In this document: positions 6,219-8,293 of the stretch, piece by piece
Layout of the letters: the number at the start of each line of letters is the position of its first letter
How positions within the stretch are numbered: position 1 is the stretch's first letter
Assembly: GCA_945889545.1 (NCBI GenBank)
Contig: CAMDCC010000122.1
Span: forward strand, 1 to 8,293
Origin: Bifidobacterium breve
GTDB lineage: Bacteria; Actinomycetota; Acidimicrobiia; IMCC26256; PALSA-555
Length of the DNA stretch: 8,293 nt
Direction: 5' to 3'
The notes under the pieces: generated by a model
Seen by the model: the letters and a program-made list of their open reading frames with translations, nothing else
The model's database searches: none
Told to the model about the DNA's origin: nothing
Made by a program: the position numbers and the translations under genes

Positions 6219-6914
6219 GTGGCAGGGCAGGGGGACGGCGTCGAGGACCAACACTCCAGAAATCAACACGCCAGAAATCAGGGCGCCGGGACGACGCTTC
6301 GCGATCGAGAGCTGCGGGCGCGGGGGCAGCGGACACTCGAACGCCTGCTCGAAGCCGGAGCCGTGGTGTTCGCGGCCCGGGGATTCCACGCCGCGCGGGT
6401 CGACGATGTGGTCAAGGCGGCCAAGACCTCACACGGGACCTTCTATCTCTACTTCTCGTCCAAAGAGGACCTGTTCCGTGCGCTGGCCGTCGATGTGGCC
6501 GAGATGATGGTGGAGCTCGCGCGCGACCTCCCCGACCTCTCTCCTGGCAGCGGCGACACGTATCGCGCGCTCCACGAATGGCTCGAGCGATTCGACGCGT
6601 TGTACGCGAAGCACGGACCGATGATCCGCACATGGACCGAGGCCGAGATCGTCGACAGCGAGATGGGCAAGGTCGGTGGCGATCTCGTGGTGCAGTTCTC
6701 GCGGGAGCTCGAGTCCCGGCTTCGGGGCGCGGCACCCGACATCGACGCCGGGGTCGCCGCGTTGGCCTTCGTGGCGATGATCGAGCGCTCGAACTACTAC
6801 GTCGAGACGCGCCAGCTCCCGGTCGATCGGGTGCGGATGGTCGCCACCCTGGCGCGGGTGATGCATGCAGGGCTCTACGGCGCCATTCCCGCTCCGGTTG
6901 CGAACCCTGTGTGA
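6219..6914 (+). CDS. TetR/AcrR-family transcriptional regulator
   Basis: DNA-binding repressor, about 231 aa from GTG 6219. The N-terminal helix-turn-helix is at about 37-84: ERLLEAGAVVFAARGF, then VDDVVKAAKTSHGTFYLYFSSKEDLF, a textbook TetR pattern. The rest is an all-helical ligand and dimer domain with no recognised subfamily signature. The frame is open far upstream (antisense to MaoC), so the start rests on promoter spacing; GTG 6183 is an alternative. There is no in-frame ATG or GTG between 6219 and the HTH, so the first 30 residues are a real extension, rich in G, Q and N, with a QHSRN-QHARN pentapeptide repeat. It is divergent from the MaoC-SDR-TIM-barrel operon and very probably regulates it and itself. 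The effector would plausibly be an acyl-CoA or the acid substrate of the pathway (inference). Confidence 0.9.
   Translation: MAGQGDGVEDQHSRNQHARNQGAGTTLRDRELRARGQRTLERLLEAGAVVFAARGFHAARVDDVVKAAKTSHGTFYLYFSSKEDLFRALAVDVAEMMVELARDLPDLSPGSGDTYRALHEWLERFDALYAKHGPMIRTWTEAEIVDSEMGKVGGDLVVQFSRELESRLRGAAPDIDAGVAALAFVAMIERSNYYVETRQLPVDRVRMVATLARVMHAGLYGAIPAPVANPV
6250..6279 (+). repeat. Two tandem 15-bp repeats inside the 5' end of tetR
   Basis: AACACTCCAGAAATC (6250-6264) is followed directly by AACACGCCAGAAATC (6265-6279), 14 of 15 bases identical. Because the unit is 15 bp the reading frame is kept and encodes QHSRN-QHARN. The stretch is A-rich compared with its surroundings. Confidence 0.85.
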
Positions 6915-6948
6915 GCATGCCTGGGTGAGCATGCCTGGGTGAGCATGG
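6911..6948 (+). repeat. 14-bp tandem repeat, two exact copies plus a partial third, at the tetR 3' end
   Basis: GTGAGCATGCCTGG occurs at 6911-6924 and 6925-6938; a third, broken copy (GTGAGCATGG) runs 6939-6948. The first copy contains the TGA stop of tetR. Each full unit holds the palindrome GCATGC. The repeat opens the 92-bp gap between tetR and the first secreted paralogue. Confidence 0.9.
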
Positions 6949-6970
6949 TTGACCCACGATTCAGCCACCT

Positions 6971-6996
6971 GGAACCAACGCGCACCCGTCAACGTT
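6971..6996 (+). promoter_or_regulatory. Putative ECF-sigma-type promoter of the first secreted paralogue
   Basis: GGAAC (6971-6975), 18 nt, then GTT (6994-6996, preceded by C) matches the GGAAC/T-N18-GTT layout known for actinobacterial SigE/SigH/SigR-type sigma factors. ATG 7007 follows 10 nt later, so the mRNA would be leaderless or nearly so, consistent with no ribosome site in front of the ATG. Confidence 0.35.
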
Positions 6997-7006
6997 CTTG
7001 CTCCTG

Positions 7007-7522
7007 ATGCGTCTCGCAACGATCTCGTCTGCCCTGCTCAGCGCGCTGCTCCTGTTCTCCGGAGTCGGCGCGGCCGCAGTGGCTGACAAGAAGGCGCCCT
7101 CGTGCGCGGCCAAGGCCAAGAAGGCTGCGGTCAAAGCCATCGAGTCCGCATACGAGGTCGTGATCAACGGAACCAACGCCGACCACACGCTCGACGAGAA
7201 GCTCTCGCTCATCGAAGGCGCCGACGATCCCGGGTTCCGGGCGGTGCTGGAGGACGTAGCCACCACGCATGCCGACGATCTCAACACCACCACTGTGGTT
7301 GTGCAGGAAGTCGTCTGCACTGGCAAACGGACGGCAGGTGTGCGCTTCCAGCTCGTGCTGGACGGCGAACCCGATGGGGGCCTCGCCCCGCCCGGCGGTG
7401 CCGTCGTCGACAACGGCCTCTGGAAGGTCACCCGAGCAACCGTCTGCCAGCTCGTCGCCCTCGCCGACCCGACGCTCCTGGAGCACGGTCCCTGCGCCAG
7501 CGCCCTGGCCTCACTGAACTGA
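7007..7522 (+). CDS. Secreted four-cysteine protein, paralogue 1 (possible Mtb12-like / NTF2-like fold)
   Basis: 171 aa, function unknown. A Sec signal peptide is evident: MRLATISSALLSALLLF, then GVGAAAVA-DKK, with cleavage probably after A26. The mature protein has a Lys/Ala-rich helix AAKAKKAAVKAIESAYEVVING, a DEKLSLIEGADD turn, two strands (TTTVVVQEVVC, GVRFQLVLDG), and ends with a GLWKVTRATVCQLVAL strand-helix unit. Cysteines are C33, C104, C147 and C163, all conserved in the next gene and able to form two disulfides outside the cell. The order 'helix, D-K-x-x-LIEG, paired strands, G-x-WK-V-x-R' resembles the mycobacterial secreted antigen Mtb12, but this is from memory and not an alignment. 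The frame also offers TTG 6998; ATG 7007 is preferred for the signal peptide. No ribosome site, so the transcript may be leaderless. Confidence 0.85.
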   Translation: MRLATISSALLSALLLFSGVGAAAVADKKAPSCAAKAKKAAVKAIESAYEVVINGTNADHTLDEKLSLIEGADDPGFRAVLEDVATTHADDLNTTTVVVQEVVCTGKRTAGVRFQLVLDGEPDGGLAPPGGAVVDNGLWKVTRATVCQLVALADPTLLEHGPCASALASLN

Positions 7523-7581
7523 GCCGGGTCCTCGGCAGGTCGAATGCCACCGCCCGCGACCACCCGTCAAGGAGACGGGGC

Positions 7582-7587
7582 TATATT
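7582..7587 (+). promoter_or_regulatory. Putative -10 element (TATATT) of the second secreted paralogue
   Basis: TATATT matches TATAAT at five of six positions and stands out in a GC-rich gap. Start of transcription would be near 7594, giving a 5' leader of about 60 nt. The -35 region at 17-18 nt (ACCACC or GACCAC) is a poor match. Confidence 0.45.
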
Positions 7588-7605
7588 CCTGACACCAATG
7601 TCAGG
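7588..7605. promoter_or_regulatory. Perfect 18-bp palindrome just after the -10: candidate operator
   Basis: CCTGACA (7588-7594) and TGTCAGG (7599-7605) are a perfect 7-bp inverted repeat around CCAA. It contains TGAC-N6-GTCA followed by GG, as does the site at 6184-6197. Placed across the expected transcription start, it would block initiation if bound. It could also form a 5' hairpin in a transcript starting just upstream. Confidence 0.5.
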
Positions 7606-7653
7606 CCACGAGGGCTGAACCTCATCCCAAGGGCCCAATCCAATGGGGGGAAC

Positions 7654-8244
7654 ATGCGGAGACGAGTAGCAGCCTTGCTGATCGCCGCGCTAACCGCGAG
7701 TGTGCTCGTGGTCGGAGTGAGCGGGAGCGCGGGCGCAGCAGTGCAGAGCGCCAAGAAGCCGCTCTGCAAGGGCAAGACACAGGCGAAGGCTGAGGCCGCC
7801 ATCGAGGATGCGTTCCTGCACTTCCTCGACGGTGCCCAGTTCCCGGAGGTCGCCGACAAGGCACCGTTCATCGAGTACATGAGCGGACCGCAGATCAGCC
7901 CGGAGCTGCTCGCGTACTTCACCGCGAGCAAGGAAAAGAACGCCGCGGCCGCCGCGAGCACGTCGGTGGTGGTCAACACGATCAAGTGCAAGGGCAAGGA
8001 CGAGGCCGGAACCAAGTGCACGTCGAAGTATGCGTGCGCCCAGTACGACCTCGTGCTTGGTGGTTCACCGGCTCCGGGCATCGCTGGTCCGGGGTACGCG
8101 ATCCTCATCGGCAAGGTCTGGAAGGTCACAGCACGCACCTTCTGCGACCTGAGCGCCGGTGGTGACGCGACCGTCTTCGAGACCGTCGACGCGTGCCTCC
8201 AAGCGTCGCTCGGCGAGGAGCCTGTGGACCTCGAGGACGCGTGA
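7654..8244 (+). CDS. Secreted six-cysteine protein, paralogue 2 (possible Mtb12-like / NTF2-like fold)
   Basis: 196 aa, function unknown. Signal peptide: MRRRVAALLIAALTASVLVV, then GVSGSAGA, with cleavage near residues 28-29. The mature part follows paralogue 1 block by block: Cys plus KGKTQAKAEAAIEDAFLHFLDG, DKAPFIEYMSG, STSVVVNTIKCKGK, YDLVLGGSPAPG, KVWKVTARTFCDLS, and VDACLQ. C38, C112, C164 and C181 correspond to the four cysteines of paralogue 1. C122 and C128 lie in an inserted loop (about residues 115-129) absent from paralogue 1 and could form a third disulfide. The C-terminal tail is acidic (GEEPVDLEDA). The same frame is open upstream through the other gene in a different frame, but ATG 7654 is preferred because of the signal peptide and the G-run before it. 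Confidence 0.87.
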   Translation: MRRRVAALLIAALTASVLVVGVSGSAGAAVQSAKKPLCKGKTQAKAEAAIEDAFLHFLDGAQFPEVADKAPFIEYMSGPQISPELLAYFTASKEKNAAAAASTSVVVNTIKCKGKDEAGTKCTSKYACAQYDLVLGGSPAPGIAGPGYAILIGKVWKVTARTFCDLSAGGDATVFETVDACLQASLGEEPVDLEDA

Positions 8245-8293
8245 TCCAGCACCACAAGTAGCAACGCGAGCACGCAGCACAGGGGCCGCCCTT
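8245..8293 (+). other. Downstream tail, no gene visible
   Basis: The last 49 bp after the second secreted paralogue hold no frame and no clear terminator. The end of the window cuts it off. Confidence 0.4.

Larger units (their letters stand above)
7523..7653 (+). other. 131-bp intergenic region between the two secreted paralogues
   Basis: The first part (7523-7580) holds no convincing terminator: GCCGGGTCCTCGGC can fold only a 4-5 bp stem. The second part holds the TATATT -10, the 18-bp palindrome and a G-run (GGGGGG, 7645-7650) 3 nt before ATG 7654. That G-run is an unusual substitute for a GGAGG ribosome site and is closer than normal. The downstream gene thus probably has its own promoter. 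Confidence 0.5.

Noticed and set aside
5924..6928. 334-codon plus-strand frame overlapping tetR
   Set aside because: Arg/Gly-rich product in a different frame from the clear TetR helix-turn-helix protein; shadow frame.
7523..7536. Terminator hairpin GCCGGGTCCTCGGC after the first secreted paralogue
   Set aside because: The stem is only 4-5 bp and has no T-run.
6983..7570. CACCCGTCAA present upstream of both secreted paralogues (6983-6992 and 7561-7570)
   Set aside because: The two copies differ in distance to the start codon and to any -10, so a shared promoter role is not supported; probably chance.
7102..7653. Upstream extension of the second secreted paralogue's frame to 380 codons
   Set aside because: It overlaps the first paralogue in another frame and would bury the signal peptide; ATG 7654 has the signal peptide and a G-run before it.
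1..8293. CRISPR array, tRNA, rRNA, insertion sequence or phage genes
   Set aside because: No spaced direct repeats of CRISPR length, no cloverleaf or rRNA-like stretch, no transposase-like or phage-like protein on either strand.

Overview
The window is GC-rich throughout, densely coding, with frequent GTG starts, start/stop overlaps and Tat- or Sec-exported proteins. This points to a high-GC actinomycetote. An uncultured Acidimicrobiia-like or mycobacteria-related lineage would fit, but no marker gene settles this. I see no rRNA, tRNA, CRISPR array, transposase or phage gene, and no stretch over about 130 bp lacks a gene.

Layout. (a) 1-1287, minus strand: a Tat-exported protein of unknown function, followed 7 bp later by the first 53 codons of a probable 2-hydroxyacid dehydrogenase that runs off the left edge. 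(b) 1340-4050, plus strand: an amidohydrolase-2 family hydrolase and an AMP-forming acyl-CoA ligase, joined by a 4-bp GTGA overlap. The hydrolase diverges from the Tat gene across only about 52 bp. (c) 4052-4117: a large inverted repeat fills the gap between convergent genes. (d) 6151 down to 4118, minus strand: a MaoC-type (R)-hydratase, an SDR resembling the (3R)-hydroxyacyl-CoA dehydrogenase domain of multifunctional enzyme 2 (MFE-2), and a short sugar-phosphate-isomerase-like TIM-barrel protein. (e) 6219-6914, plus strand: a TetR/AcrR regulator divergent from the MaoC gene. (f) 7007-8244, plus strand: two tandem secreted proteins that are paralogues of each other, with four shared cysteines and a possible Mtb12-like (NTF2-like) fold.

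How it may work together (inference). The acyl-CoA ligase would activate a carboxylic acid, possibly one released or decarboxylated by the amidohydrolase. The MaoC hydratase and MFE-2-like dehydrogenase would carry out the hydration and (3R)-dehydrogenation steps of a beta-oxidation cycle. No acyl-CoA dehydrogenase or thiolase is in the window, so the cycle would be completed elsewhere. The TetR protein is placed to control the hydratase operon. The 67-bp TetR/MaoC gap holds a plausible pair of back-to-back leaderless promoters, with a TGAC-N6-GTCA palindrome over the -35 of the tetR-side promoter. The same palindrome class recurs just after a TATATT -10 in front of the second secreted paralogue, which suggests a small regulon. 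The substrate is unknown. A lipid, steroid side chain or aromatic/terpenoid acid would all fit.
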